Assembly (NCBI GenBank): GCA_003833135.1
Contig: QZLH01000187.1
Span: forward strand, 1 to 64,000
DNA: 64,000 bases
Source: Oehlia diaphana
Taxonomy: Eukaryota; Glomeromycota; Glomeromycetes; Glomerales; Glomeraceae
Reading direction: 5' to 3'
A program made the position numbers and the translations under genes. Position 1 is the stretch's first letter, and each line of letters opens with the position of its first letter. Below the pieces are notes generated by a model. The model was given only the letters and a program-made list of their open reading frames with translations, was not told the origin of the DNA and did no database searches. Shown in pieces: positions 1 through 11,920 of this stretch.

Positions 1-1971
1 TAAAATTTTGTCTATGAAACTGTCTTAAGTACATTAAGTAAAAGTTTTCCAAATTAAATTTTGCATATAAAAATTTTATTTGTAAAACACATACTAAATT
101 TATTATTAAAAAAAAAAATAAAAAAAAAATGTTACAAGTAAGATATGTAACAGGCTGTTACAAATACATTTATTCTAAAGAAAAAAACTATTTTACAATA
201 ATTTTTAGTTAATTTAATAAAAAATCATATTGTGAAATATTTTTTATTTTTAATTTAAAAGAAAAAAACTATTTCACAAGTTTTTTTAATTATTTTAATA
301 AAAAATATTGTAAAATATTTTTATTTTTAATTTAAAAGAAAAAAAATATTTTACAACAATTTTTTTAACTATTTTAATAAAAAGAGTGTTGCCAACTTGC
401 ACCCAGGGTGAAATCACTCAAAGGTGATTTCATTCAGATGATTTCACTTCTAATTAATTTATTAAATTTGATTGGTTAAATATTTACTATAAATTTTAAT
501 ATTGCACACTTAAATTATTTATTTATATAAAAAATTTATTTAATCAATGATTAGCTAATTTTTTAACTGTATAATTTGAAATAATTGTTTCAAAAGTGAA
601 ATGAAAAGGAACAAAAAAATGCCATAAAAAATAGGAAGGATAGATAGTGAAAACGCCATTAAAATATAAATAATATTACAAATATGATAAAAAAAAATAC
701 TGTGAAAATGATAGGAAAATATATTACTAAATCATACAAAAATAATAAGAAAGATATCACAAAAATAATAATGAAAACACTATTAAGATAAGAAAAATAT
801 TGTGAAAATGATAGAAATAATATAACATCAAAATATACAAAAGTAATAAGAAATCACATAAATAATAGTGAAAACACCATTAAAATATAAATAATATCAC
901 AAAAATGATAAAAAAAATATCACAAAAATAATAGGAAAACATATCATCAAAATATACAAAAGTAATAAGAAAGACACCACAAAAGAAAATGATAGGAAAA
1001 ACATACCACCAAAATATACAAAATAATGGGAAATAGGGAAAGACACCACAAAAATGATAGTAAAATCACTACTAAAATATACAAAAATAATACAATGAAA
1101 AATGACATAAAAGTTAAAAAAAAAAAAGAAATCCAATATTATTACTAATATAAAAAAGCATAAAATATAGCAAAAATAATAAAATAAGAACAAACCTACT
1201 ATTTTAAATTCAATAGAATTATTTTAAGTAAAGTTATCTAACCTTCTGAAAGTAACATTATTAAAAGTAAAAAAGTAGTAAAAAGCAAGAAAATAATAAA
1301 AAGAATTTTATTTTTTAAGTTATTTAAAGAAAAAACAAATAAATATTAAGCATATTAATTAGCCAATAAAATTTAATAAATCATGTAGTGAAATTACCTA
1401 GGCGAAACTAACCTTTTAGTTATGAATTATATTAAAATTATATAAAATTATCAGGTTAAATTACCCTAGATGAAAAATTGTCAAATTACCCAGGATGCAA
1501 ATTAGTTATATTCTAATAAAAAACATAGCAAATTATTTTTTATTTTTAATTTATCAAAAAAAGACATTTTGCAATATTTTTTTAATGTTATTAAATAAAA
1601 AATATTGCAAATGTTTTTTATTTGCAATATAAAATATAAAAACTGTTTGCAATAGTTATTTAACTATTTTAATAAAAAATATTGTAAAATATTTTTTTTA
1701 ATTTATTAAAAAACATTTTGCAATATTTTTTAATAATTATAATAAAAATATTGTAAAATATTTTTTATTTTAATTAAAAACTATTTTACAATAGTTTTGA
1801 ACTGAATTTAATCTGGATCTGTTTAAATTAATCTGATCTGATCTGTTTTAATGAATTGTTGATCTGATCTAATTTGATCCAAAACAGATTAAATTTTTTT
1901 GATTTAGATCAGATTATGAATCATAAAATATATAATCTGATCTAATCCATCACAGATCAAATCTGCGAATA
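1..1971. repeat. AT-rich repeat field, no gene
   Basis: No coding region is supported here. Around 190-380 and 1500-1800 there are repeated units in which a stem such as CTATTTTACAATAG-like sequence alternates with its near reverse complement, the same family as the array at 2225-3005. Around 630-1120 there are imperfect copies of an A-rich unit (core like AAAATATACAAAAGTAATAAG, then CACCACAAAAATGATAGG-like sequence). From 1800 to 1970 the sequence is dominated by overlapping GATCTGATCT words. The only open frame is low complexity. Confidence 0.7.
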
Positions 1972-1979
1972 ATTGCAAT

Positions 1980-3176
1980 TAGTGTTCCAAAAAAAATCTG
2001 ATCTGATTTGTATTCGCAAATCTAATCTAAAACAGATCAGATCAGATCAGCTTTTTTATGATTTGTAATCTGATCCAAATCAAAAAAATTTGATCCATTT
2101 CAAATCAAATCAGATCGAATCAGTTATTCATTCAAATCAGATTGAATCGAATTAGATTTGAATGGATTCAGATCAGATTCAAATCAGATCTGATTCAGAT
2201 CAGATCTGAATCTTAGAAAATAAAAAACATTTTGCACAATATTTTTATTAAGACAATTATAAATCATTTCACAATGGTTTATATTAAAATAATTTAAAAA
2301 ACTGTTGCGAAATAGTTCTTTTTTAGTTAAATAAACTGTTTTGCAACTATTTTTATTAAAATTATTAAAAAAACTATTGCAAAACAGTTCTTTTTAATTG
2401 AATAAACTATTTTGCAACGGTTTTTATTAAACAATTTAAAAAACTGTTGTGAAATAGTTCTTTTTAATTAAATAAACCAGTTTATATTAAAATAATTTAA
2501 AAAACCGTTATAAAATAGTTCTTTTTAGTTAAATAAAAACCGTTTCACAACAATTTATACTATAACAATTTAAAAACTGTTGCAGAATGATTCTTTTTGG
2601 TTAAATAATCCATTTTGCAACAGTTTATATTAAAATAATCTAAAAAACCGTAGTGAAACGGTACTTTAAATTGTTATAGTATAAACTGTTACGAAATAGT
2701 TCTTTTTAGTTAAATAAACTATTTCGCAACAGTTTATATTAAAATGATTTAAAAAACTGTTGCGAAATGGTTCTTTTTAATTAAATAAAGTATTTCGCAA
2801 TATTTTTTATTAAAATAACTAAAAAATTGTTATGAAACAGTTTTTTCTTTTAAATTAAAATAAAAATATTTTACAATATTTATTTTTAATAAAATAGTTA
2901 AAAAACTGGTGCAAAACAGTTTTTCTCTTTTAAAATTAAAAATAAAAAACATTTTACGATATTTTTTATTAAAATTGTTAAAAAATGTTGCAAAATATTT
3001 TTTAAATTTCAGATTCAGATCGATTTAGATAAATCTGAATTGAATTCAGATCAAATTGAATCAAGTTTGTTTCAGATTCAGATCAGATCAGATCTAATTT
3101 TTTGATTTAAATTCAAATTAAATCAGATTCATCTTAAATCTAATCTGATTCAAGCTATTCAAAAGTCAGAACACTA
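1980..3176. mobile_element. hAT-type non-autonomous element (MITE-like)
   Basis: The ends are an inverted TAGTGTTC (1980-1987) and GAACACTA (3169-3176). They are bounded by a perfect 8-bp direct repeat ATTGCAAT at 1972-1979 and 3177-3184. An 8-bp duplication fitting nTnnnnAn is the established hallmark of hAT transposition. The 1.2-kb interior has no transposase: GATC-rich blocks lie inside each end, and a palindromic satellite array fills the middle. ATTGCAAT is itself palindromic, so duplication and inverted repeat partly coincide; the TAGTGTTC ends make the case independently. Mobilisation by an autonomous hAT elsewhere is inferred. Confidence 0.72.
2225..3005. repeat. Palindromic tandem array, period about 70 bp
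   Basis: About ten degenerate units read: AACTGTTGCGAAATAGTTC, then TTTTTAGTTAAATAAA, then the inverted ACTATTTCGCAACAGTTT, then TATTAAAATAATTTAAA. Starts of the CTGTTGCGAAATAG-type arm lie near 2300, 2363, 2433, 2500, 2576, 2647, 2756 and 2826. Each arm pairs with the next, so a single strand could fold into serial hairpins. It is confined to the interior of the element at 1980-3176, with relatives at 190-380 and 1500-1800. Confidence 0.75.
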
Positions 3177-3611
3177 ATTGCAATACAATAAGTAACTTGC
3201 AATATGGATCAAATATTTGATAATTTGATTTTAGTATATAGAGGAATTAATAATTTCAAATATTTTTCACATTGTAAAGTTAGCTCTTTTTTTATTTAAT
3301 AAAAATTGTGATTTGTCTATTATTGAATTCTACACACATGATTTTGCTTATATTTACAGATTCATTAGTTGCTTGTTTTGCTTTTTCAAGTTTGAAATTG
3401 GATTTTTTAATTAAATGAAGCACTTTTTGAATTCAAAAAATATTATATTGCAATTTTGAAGATTTTTGATTTTTAAATACTATAATTATAATTTTTAAAA
3501 AATTTTTATGCAATAGTTATCTAATAAGTTTACATAAGTTTGCAAAGATTATAAGAAAAAATTCAAATTATTAGTAAATACTTATATATATAAATATAGA
3601 AAATTTCTTAA

Positions 3612-3890
3612 TGTACACTAGTGTTTGAAACACATATCACGTGATTCTGTAAAAAAATTTTGTAAAAAAAATTCTAATTCTAATAAATAAATCTTTAAAA
3701 GAAATGTATATTAAGTGTATTTTGGTCTGTTTTGCAAGTTTACTTAGTATATCATAGATGGTTTTGAATGTTATTTTTGAGTTATTTTAACAATTTTTTT
3801 TTTTGCTTTTTTTTCGTTAAATTTTAACATTAAATGATCAGCATAAAAATTTACTTTTTTTGGAAATTGTGTTCAAACACATAGTGTACA
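3612..3890. mobile_element. Short inverted-repeat element (MITE-like), 279 bp
   Basis: The left end TGTACACTAGTGTTTGAA is mirrored at the right end, where the reverse complement reads TGTACACTATGTGTTTGAAC. The inside carries CACGTGAT near 3638 and AAGTTTACTTAG near 3736, words shared with the dispersed repeat at 19015, 24435 and 26715. I could not settle a target duplication, so the transposon class is open. Confidence 0.5.
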
Positions 3891-4418
3891 AATAGAAATC
3901 GTCATAAATATAATTATTTCAGATAATTTGATATTAAGATGGCATAATAGTAAAATATATTATATTAAATTTTGTTTAAAGATTCATATAAAAATAATAT
4001 TACTTTTTTAAAAATCTGACTGGTAATTTAATAGAGCATATCTTAAAGAATAAAGTTATCAGTTTATTATTTCTAAATTGTATTTTTTTAAAAAGTTGAA
4101 AGATTTTTAAATATTACATTTTTATTGTTAAGTATAGACTCCTAATATTATATAATTTATTAAATATATATATATTATTAAATTAATAACCAGTAATTGT
4201 AAAAAAAATGCAATATAGTTTGTTAGAACTTAGAATTATCTTACTGAAATAAATTGAGTAGTGGTAATTTCATTTTTCTATGATTACTAGCTGATAAACT
4301 ATTTAATGAAATGTTAAAAGTTGGTATTTAATATTTCTTGATTTATATTTACTGTGCTACTGAGTTGACTGTTAGTATAGTATTACAAAATACAAATTAT
4401 AATAGAGTTTTACAGTTA

Positions 4419-4879
4419 CAGTCAATTCTCTATATATAAGTAGGACTCTGAACATTATATATACAACTCAGAGAGTAACTTATTAGCAAATTGACCTAAA
4501 TTTCAAAAAAACAATTTCAGTTTTTTGCAATTATTTTGGTATCCAGTGGTCCAATTTATGTAAACTTTTTTGTTTTCGAGCTCTACAAAATAAAAAAAAT
4601 CTGCATGAATCAGATCACTAGATGCTGAGATAATTACAAAAACTGAAAATAAAAAAAGAATAAGCAAATTGGATCTTTTTTGGCAAAAAGTCAGTTGCAA
4701 ATTCTATAAAAGATATCCAGGATCCTTTATAAATGCATTTCCTTTCTAGATTTATAATTTGATTCAATCTCAAATAAATATAACCTTTAATTATTTACTC
4801 TCTATAAATGCACACCCTTTATAATTGCATGTTTTTTCCCAATTTCAAGAAGGTGGGTGCATTTATAAAGAGTTGACTG
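4419..4879. mobile_element. Pogo/Tigger-like non-autonomous element
   Basis: The left end after a TA reads CAGTCAATTCTCTATA. The right end, reverse complemented, reads CAGTCAACTCTTTATA and is also followed by TA (4417-4418 and 4880-4881). Ends of the form CAGTnnACTCTCTATA with a TA duplication are known from pogo/Tigger elements of the Tc1/mariner superfamily. The 65-codon minus-strand frame inside has no transposase features. Confidence 0.55.
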
Positions 4880-5132
4880 TATATAGAATTTTTTTTTATA
4901 CCTCCAATATTTCAGATATACATATCTATTTTACCAGGAAATTTACTCTTAATTAGTAACAAGTTTAATTTTGGTTAAATGGTGTGCCACAAAATAATAT
5001 GTAAGACCACAAAAATTACGAAATCAGTTTATGATTTTAGCCAATCAAAGTACTTATCGATCAACAAATTATGTTAATGCTCGAATCACATGACACGCAC
5101 TTAACGATAACACTTCTTTTAAAATAAAAAAA

Positions 5133-6344
5133 ATGGCTTCAAATTTGACTAAAGTTATTCAAAATGCTCGTAAAAAGCATACAGCTACCGTATTCTTTTT
5201 GCATGTAAGGTTTTTTATGCTATAAATATCTTCTTTTTCTTAAAAAAAAAAAATTTTCAAAATTTTTCCATATTTTTTCACGTAGGGTTTGGGTGATAGC
5301 GGAAATGGCTGGGCTCCTGTGACAGAAGAAATGGGCTACACATTGGAACATGTCAAATTCATTCTTCCAGACGCGTAATTCAGCATTTCATTTTTTATAT
5401 TTGATTCCCTTCTTCCTTTCTCTAACCGTTCTATGTTATTTAATTAGTCCTATTCGACCAGTAGCAGTTAATGGTGGTGCTAGAATGCGCGCATGGTATT
5501 TTAATTAGTATTTGTGTTTGATTATGGCTTTTGTATGGAGATAATATTTTATTCTTTTATTAAGGTATGACATTTATGCGTTGTCGAATGCTGAAGATAT
5601 CCTTAAACAAAGATTAGACGATGATGGAGTGTTACTTTCTGTTGCTTCAGGTAATGTATCATTCAACTTTACAATAATTCTAAAGAGAATCTAAAATTGG
5701 GTTTCAATTATATAGTAAATCGTCTTATTCGTGACGAAATTGACGCGGGTATTCCTTCAAATCGTATTGTTATTGGAGGATTCTCCCAAGGAGCGGCAGT
5801 TGGAATCACTGTTGGATTATTATCTGAATACCCCTTCGCCGGGATTATAGGGTAAATTGGAACCGTCATTTAATTTAAAATTTTTATTCTCAGGATTTTA
5901 CTTATACGCTAATTATTTATTATTACAGTCTGAGTGGATATGTTCCTCTGAAAGAAAAAACATTCACCGTATGATTCCTTATATATTATCGTATAAATTT
6001 AATTAACTTTCATTTAAGTTAATTAAATTACTCGTTATATTAATAGATGGCCACTGACGCAAATAAGAATACGCCTATTTTTTTGGGACATGGTGACTGT
6101 GATGAGGTATTTATTTTTCGATTTGGATTTACGATATAATAAATAATGACTGATTAAATTTCGTTGAAAGATTTTGCCTTATCAAATCGGGAAGTTATCA
6201 TATGAACTTATTAAATCAAGGGGACATCCCGTAACATTTAAAACTTACAATGGTATGGGACATCATACTTCTCAAAAAGAAATTAAAGACATGATTTCGT
6301 TCTTGCAAGAAGTAATTCCTGATCAGGATTCAGAAAAAATATGA
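5133..6344 (+). CDS. APT1: Acyl-protein thioesterase (APT1-like)
   Basis: An alpha/beta hydrolase of the acyl-protein thioesterase/lysophospholipase family, expected to remove palmitoyl groups from cysteines of membrane-associated proteins. Eight exons: 5133-5204, 5286-5374, 5448-5495, 5565-5650, 5716-5851, 5929-5968, 6047-6106 and 6171-6344, giving 234 aa, normal for the family. Seen: HGLGDSGNGW near the N terminus (oxyanion region), GGFSQGAAV with the nucleophile serine, GHGDCDE with the acid aspartate, and MGHHT with the histidine, so the full triad is present. There is no signal peptide, so it is probably cytosolic. The start is the first ATG, directly before ASNLTKVIQN. Confidence 0.93.
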
Positions 6345-6635
6345 AGTGATTTGCCTCATCTAATTTAGTCAATTTTTATCATTTAAATTTTTTCTTTTAA
6401 ATCTTTATCTTCGTGTAATATATAATACAATAATTATAATATGAAATGTTGGTATTATTCTGTTTTGGCTGAAATGCCATTTGAATATGATTTGTTAAAA
6501 TGATCATGCAAATCACAATTTTTTTGTGAAACAAAAACTAAGTAATATGCCAACTAAGCCACCAAAATTTAATAAATTCCTTCTTTCACATTCCCTAACA
6601 AATAAATCTTAATTTCATTTGTTAAAAGAAGGTTA

Positions 6636-7691
6636 ATGGAAGATTTACCTATAAGAACAAATTCAACGATTTCACAAAATGATTTTAAAGAAACAACGGC
6701 AATACTTCGATTTGAAGTACCCTTAAAAAAAGGCCAAGGAAATAACGTAATTTATTTTCCTGACTTAATTAACCCTCCAAAAGAAACAACAAATGATCAA
6801 AAAATCATTAATACGAATGATTTTTCATCAGATCAACAACATTTAGATGATGAAATGGCTTTAGAAAATTTTGTAGTATCAGAAACTGCAGATTTTTTAG
6901 AACATATGGCTATTGAAAAACGTCCTGAACCGAAGTTTTACGCGATTTCAAGAAAAAATACTATTCCCGGATTTTTTGGTGCTGGAACGAATACAAATCC
7001 ACCTGAAAATATTCTTCAATTTTTTAAAAATGAACAATCAAATAATAATATGACTACTTCTACTTCTATTATTACTGGAACAACTGAAAATAATGAAAAC
7101 AAAATTATAAATAAACAAATTAAAAGAACAAGAAAGAATGCTACAACAAAATCAAAGGGCAAAAAGACTAATAAGCAAGAAGAAAAATTAGCAGTAGCTA
7201 ATGAAACAGTTGTTAGCAGCGGTACATCGTCATCAAAAAAAACAAAGAGAGAACCACCTCAACAATCAGAAACAAAAACGAAAAAACAAAAGACTAAAGC
7301 TAATGAAGGGAATAAAACAATTATCAAGGAAGTTCAAAAATTGTTAGAAAAGCGTAAACGTCGTAAAGAAAAAAAAATGATTAAAGATGGTCCTACAAAT
7401 AATGTAGCAAATAGTTCTTCAAAGAATCCATCTCCCGTAACAAAACCACTAATATCTGTAAAGAATGTTGAAGATTCTCCATCATCGTCATCATCTCCCG
7501 ATTCGTCCCCCAAAAGAAAAGGCCTGTCTGAAGTTCGTTCGCGAAGTTCTTCTACTTCATCTACAGTAACTTCTACAAAAGCGAACAAAGTGAATGCCAA
7601 ATCAAATTCAAAAGTTAATAATCCAAATAACTATAATGCAGAGAGTTCTTCTTCAGCAACGACAATAAATTCCGATTCTACTACTCCATGA
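6636..7691 (+). CDS. Unrecognised lysine/serine-rich protein
   Basis: A single 351-codon exon, unusual next to the intron-rich neighbours. The first 130 residues look folded (RFEVPLKKGQGNNVIYFPDL, then EPKFYAISRKNTIPGFFGAG). The rest is disordered: a lysine-rich stretch with KRTRKN, KKTKR and KRKRRKEKKM, which would serve as nuclear localisation signals, then serine/proline runs. The N-terminal FEVPL...NVIYFPDL segment faintly recalls the N-terminal part of ubinuclein/Hpc2 proteins, but I see no clear Hpc2-related domain. A nuclear, chromatin or RNA role is only a guess. It converges with the kinesin gene. Confidence 0.75.
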   Translation: MEDLPIRTNSTISQNDFKETTAILRFEVPLKKGQGNNVIYFPDLINPPKETTNDQKIINTNDFSSDQQHLDDEMALENFVVSETADFLEHMAIEKRPEPKFYAISRKNTIPGFFGAGTNTNPPENILQFFKNEQSNNNMTTSTSIITGTTENNENKIINKQIKRTRKNATTKSKGKKTNKQEEKLAVANETVVSSGTSSSKKTKREPPQQSETKTKKQKTKANEGNKTIIKEVQKLLEKRKRRKEKKMIKDGPTNNVANSSSKNPSPVTKPLISVKNVEDSPSSSSSPDSSPKRKGLSEVRSRSSSTSSTVTSTKANKVNAKSNSKVNNPNNYNAESSSSATTINSDSTTP

Positions 7692-8305
7692 TATCATTGG
7701 ATTCTTATATTTATTAATTTCTTTCTAAGAATTTTTGTTTCGAATTTTCTTTTATGTATATAGTAAAATGCCTTGTAATATAAATATCTATAATTTAATT
7801 ATAGAAATCTAAATACAAGAAGATTACTTTAATCTCTCGTTAATTATTCATATCTCAATGTCATATATTTAATGTAATTTAATACGAAACAGCGAATTAA
7901 AAAAAAAAATTGACAAATAAAAATCTGATTTAATAAGTTTGTACCTTAATTTATTTATTTCGATCCAAATTTAGATAACCAAAAACCCGAAAAAAAATAC
8001 AATTTCTAGAATTTCAAAAAATAAAATACACGTACAAGATTTTTATAAGGAAGAGGATGGAGGTAAAATATTACTTTGTTGTAAACGGAATAATGGTCAA
8101 TTTAGAAGGTAAAAAGGTTTGTATATAAACTATATAATAATAAAAATAAAACTATTATAGCATATTATTACGATTACTGACAAAGCCCGTGATTGCACTT
8201 ATTATAATAAAAAAATATATATATTTTTAAGGAGATGAATTATTTCCTTCTATAAGAAAGAAAAAGTAGACATATTAATAAACTATCATAACGAAAGAAA
8301 TTCGC
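7692..8305. other. Convergent 3' intergenic spacer
   Basis: About 600 bp between two converging genes. It holds AT-rich 3' flanks with AATAAA-like words on both strands, and nothing else recognisable. Confidence 0.6.
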
Positions 8306-11300
8306 TTAATTAAAATAAGATAAAATAGATTCATACTCTGCTGTGATTTGTAAACCACCTCGAAGTGGTTTGGCAATGCGACCAAAACCGAGGCCGGAAG
8401 CAATACTTGATTTTTGAGCTATATAATTTTATAATCGCTAATTAGTTATGATCTAAGAAAAATTTATGCGAGATAAAACAATAAACGTACATCTTGCTTG
8501 TTCTAATCGTTCTCGCACTGCTTGTAATTGTGCTTCGAATCTTTTTAAAAGGAGATTTAAGTTAGCAACATTTCTATTGAAATTACAATACACAATATAC
8601 ATATATGTGGGCCTAGCTTACTTCTGATTTTGTGTAGTTAATTTTTCTTGTGCATCTTGCAATAAGGCTTCCAGAGCCTGGATACGTTCATTACGTGCAA
8701 GAAGTTTTCGCTCTGCGATGGCTACTTCTTTTTTAAGTGATGAATTTTGTTCAACAAGCTGAAAAGAAAAATAATTATCAACATAAAATTTTCATTACAA
8801 AACTCATAATAATGCGATTGAAATACATTAAAGCTTACTTGTTTTTGTACATTTGTAAGTTGTTCTAAGTTCCTCTCTAAGAATGCCATCTTTTTTTGTT
8901 GTGCCTTATTATTGCTATTACGTAGAACGTTGTTATATTGTTCTCTTGTCTCGTCTAATGAGATTTCAAGTTCCACAACTTTTTCACAACGATTTTGCAA
9001 ATCGCGCATAAGAGCTTTCTTCATGACATCAAAATCGGCCAATTGTTGTGCCATTGTCTTGCGGATACGTTCCATATCTTTTTCTTTATCTGCAACATTC
9101 TTTTGTCCTTCTGTTTTAGACTCTTTATCACTGATAGCAGTCTGCGTTTTTTACAAATGGACGATGTATAAGGGTAAGTAACTAAATTTAAAGGCTTGCC
9201 CGTTTCATTTAGAAATGTCTTTTACCTGTAAATCTTCATTAACTTTCTTCAATTCAGCAAGAGCGCTATAATTGTCAATTAAAATATTAGCAAACTCGCA
9301 CAATTGAATTTAATACGAATTCGCAACAAACCTATTAAGTTTATGTAATTCTTCATTCTTCTTTTCTAATTCTTGTTTTAGTTCATCAATTTCTTTTTGT
9401 TGAACTTCTTTCTTGGCAACGAATTGTGCTTCCAATTTACCCTAACAAAATTATAATTATTATTAATTATAAAATAATATATATCATATATCGTAATTAA
9501 ATAATCATAAAACGTTAACCTACTCTTAATTCTGCTATTGTCTCAGTTATATCGATATTATTATTTGCCTCTTCTTCAGCAATTGTCTTATCTAAATTAC
9601 ATATATGTATAAAAAAGATTAATAATTCGATATATAGTTCTAAATAAAATAGCAATTTATTTTATTATTTACCCAACAATTCCTCATATTCGAGTTCAAG
9701 TGTGGTTAAACGAATTTCGAGTTCATCTCTCTTCCTTGTCAAATGTTCATTTTCATAATGTAATTCATTAATTGTTTGTTCATGTTGTGTAACCAAAGTC
9801 TTTGATTCAGACAATTCACGTCGTAAAGTTGAAAGTTCTTCCATCGTAAGTGGGGAGCTGTTATCACCAATCGTTTCAAGTTTAAGCAACGTATCCCGAA
9901 TTTGCTGTTCTTTTTTCGAAATAACACCTGATGGGTCAAGCTCAGCTAGCATAGCAGCCATTTTCTCTTGTTTCTTTTGCTCTTTATCACCTTCTTTCTG
10001 AGAAAGTCTGTGTTCCGAAAGTTGTTTCTAAATAAGGATAAGTTATCGTATTTATTGTATGAATTAATACAACAAATAATCTAATTTTATAACGAACAAA
10101 TAATCTAATTTTACCTTAAGTGAATCTACTTCGGCGGATAACTCTAAATTAGATTCACGTAAACTATCCATTGTAATAGCACCTTCTTTATTTTCATAGG
10201 CGACTTTTTCTAATTGCACTTTGAGTTCATTGAGTTCAGACTCCATCTTTTTGTTTTCCTGTTAAAAGACAAAAGCTTTAGAACGTCTTTTAATTAAATC
10301 CAATAATTAATATTAATTTCTATATAATTACAATACCTCTTCTTGTGATTTATATGAGTCAAGCTCTTCTTTCAATTCATTTAACATTTTCTCTTGAGCT
10401 GCTAATACTGATTCCTTATCAGCAATTTGGTCCGTAAGCTCATTTTCTCGTTTTAAGAATTCTTCTCGTTCATCTTTTTCTAAAATTGGTGCAGGAGTTC
10501 CTGGTCGAGAATCTGCCTCTTTCTTTGCAGCTTCTATTGCGGGATTAGACGGTGTAGTTGGAGTTGGAGGTTGAGTTGAAGTCGAACTAGCTTTGTCCAT
10601 AGTAGCCCATTTTTCTTTTGGAACTGTGCCACCAGAACGCCAAACACCAACTTCACCCTCAAGGGCTGAGATATATTGTTGAAAGCTAACAGCTTCATTT
10701 TTAGCTTTTTTGAGAAGTGCTTTAAGTTCAGCCGGACTTAGTTCAGCATTGACTCTGGCTTTATTCTTAATACTCTTGGCTCTACAAAGATAGAATGAAT
10801 TTAGCATTTATTGTTATACATTGGGAAAAATATATGTATATAACATTATAAATGCTTTTACACACCTCATACCAAATCTTAGCGTACTTAGTGTTTCAGC
10901 TTCATTGAAGGACGATGGAGAACAATTTATAATTAAAGTTGTTCTGGAGTTACCACCAAGAGATTCTTGAAGAATTCTAGTAAGTTTACTGTCACGATAT
11001 GGAATATGCGTAGACTTTTTAACGGAAAAAGTAATTGATTAATATCAATCATATTTTAGTGTAGGATTAAATTATCCTTATTATTATCGATATTACCTTT
11101 CCGTCCGTTAGAGCGTTAATTACCATACCCAACGCAGATAAGGATTTGTTAATCTTTTTTGCTTCTTCTAGAGTCTGTCCAGACGCACCCGTTTTACCGA
11201 CCTATTTTTCCAAAATATACGTTTATATTATATAGTAAAATGTAAAGAATTTACATATTAGTTATGCATTTCTTTGGAAATAAATCATAATTTTTTTCAT

Positions 11301-11836
11301 AAGAAATCTTTTTCTGTGATTGTTTGTGTATTCTAGCTGATTCTCTTTTATTATTGATTGTATATCGTTGACAATATATGTATGTTATTGGGACATCACA
11401 ATTAAACTTACAAACCTTTTCGGAACCTGCCAAATCGACAAGTGATAATTTACCACTTTTTACACTACCGTCATTGAGATTCTTTTGGTTTACAGTGATA
11501 ACAAAGATCGAATGTGATCGTGAACTTTCAGCATTCATGTCTATATAATTAATGCTTTATTATTTAGATTGCCACAGTATAAATAATATGTAAGAAAATA
11601 ATAACATACTTGTATATGCTACAATACGAGCGTTACCACCCCGTTTCATTACTTCATACACTTCTTGTACAGAACTGACGTATACTTCCAAAAGACCTTT
11701 TACGTATACACCCCTATTCTTTTCTTCGTGGATAGGAAGATTGTCATTTTGGGCTAAAAAACACCAAGAACAAATATATAATATATTAAAATCAATAAAG
11801 TTCACTACCATTTACAAAAAAAAAAAAAAAAAAAAA

Positions 11837-11878
<42 letters not shown>

Positions 11879-11887
11879 AAAACCAAT

Positions 11888-11920
<33 letters not shown>

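Noticed and set aside
897..1193. 98-codon minus-strand frame
   Set aside because: Its sequence is nearly all F, I, V and L, produced by A-rich repeats; no domain and no usable composition.
2225..3005. CRISPR-like array
   Set aside because: Repeats are degenerate and palindromic throughout, spacers are not unique, and the genome is eukaryotic.
7334..7600. 88-codon minus-strand frame opposite the lysine/serine-rich gene
   Set aside because: Shadow of the plus-strand coding sequence; acidic and serine runs mirror its K and S codons.
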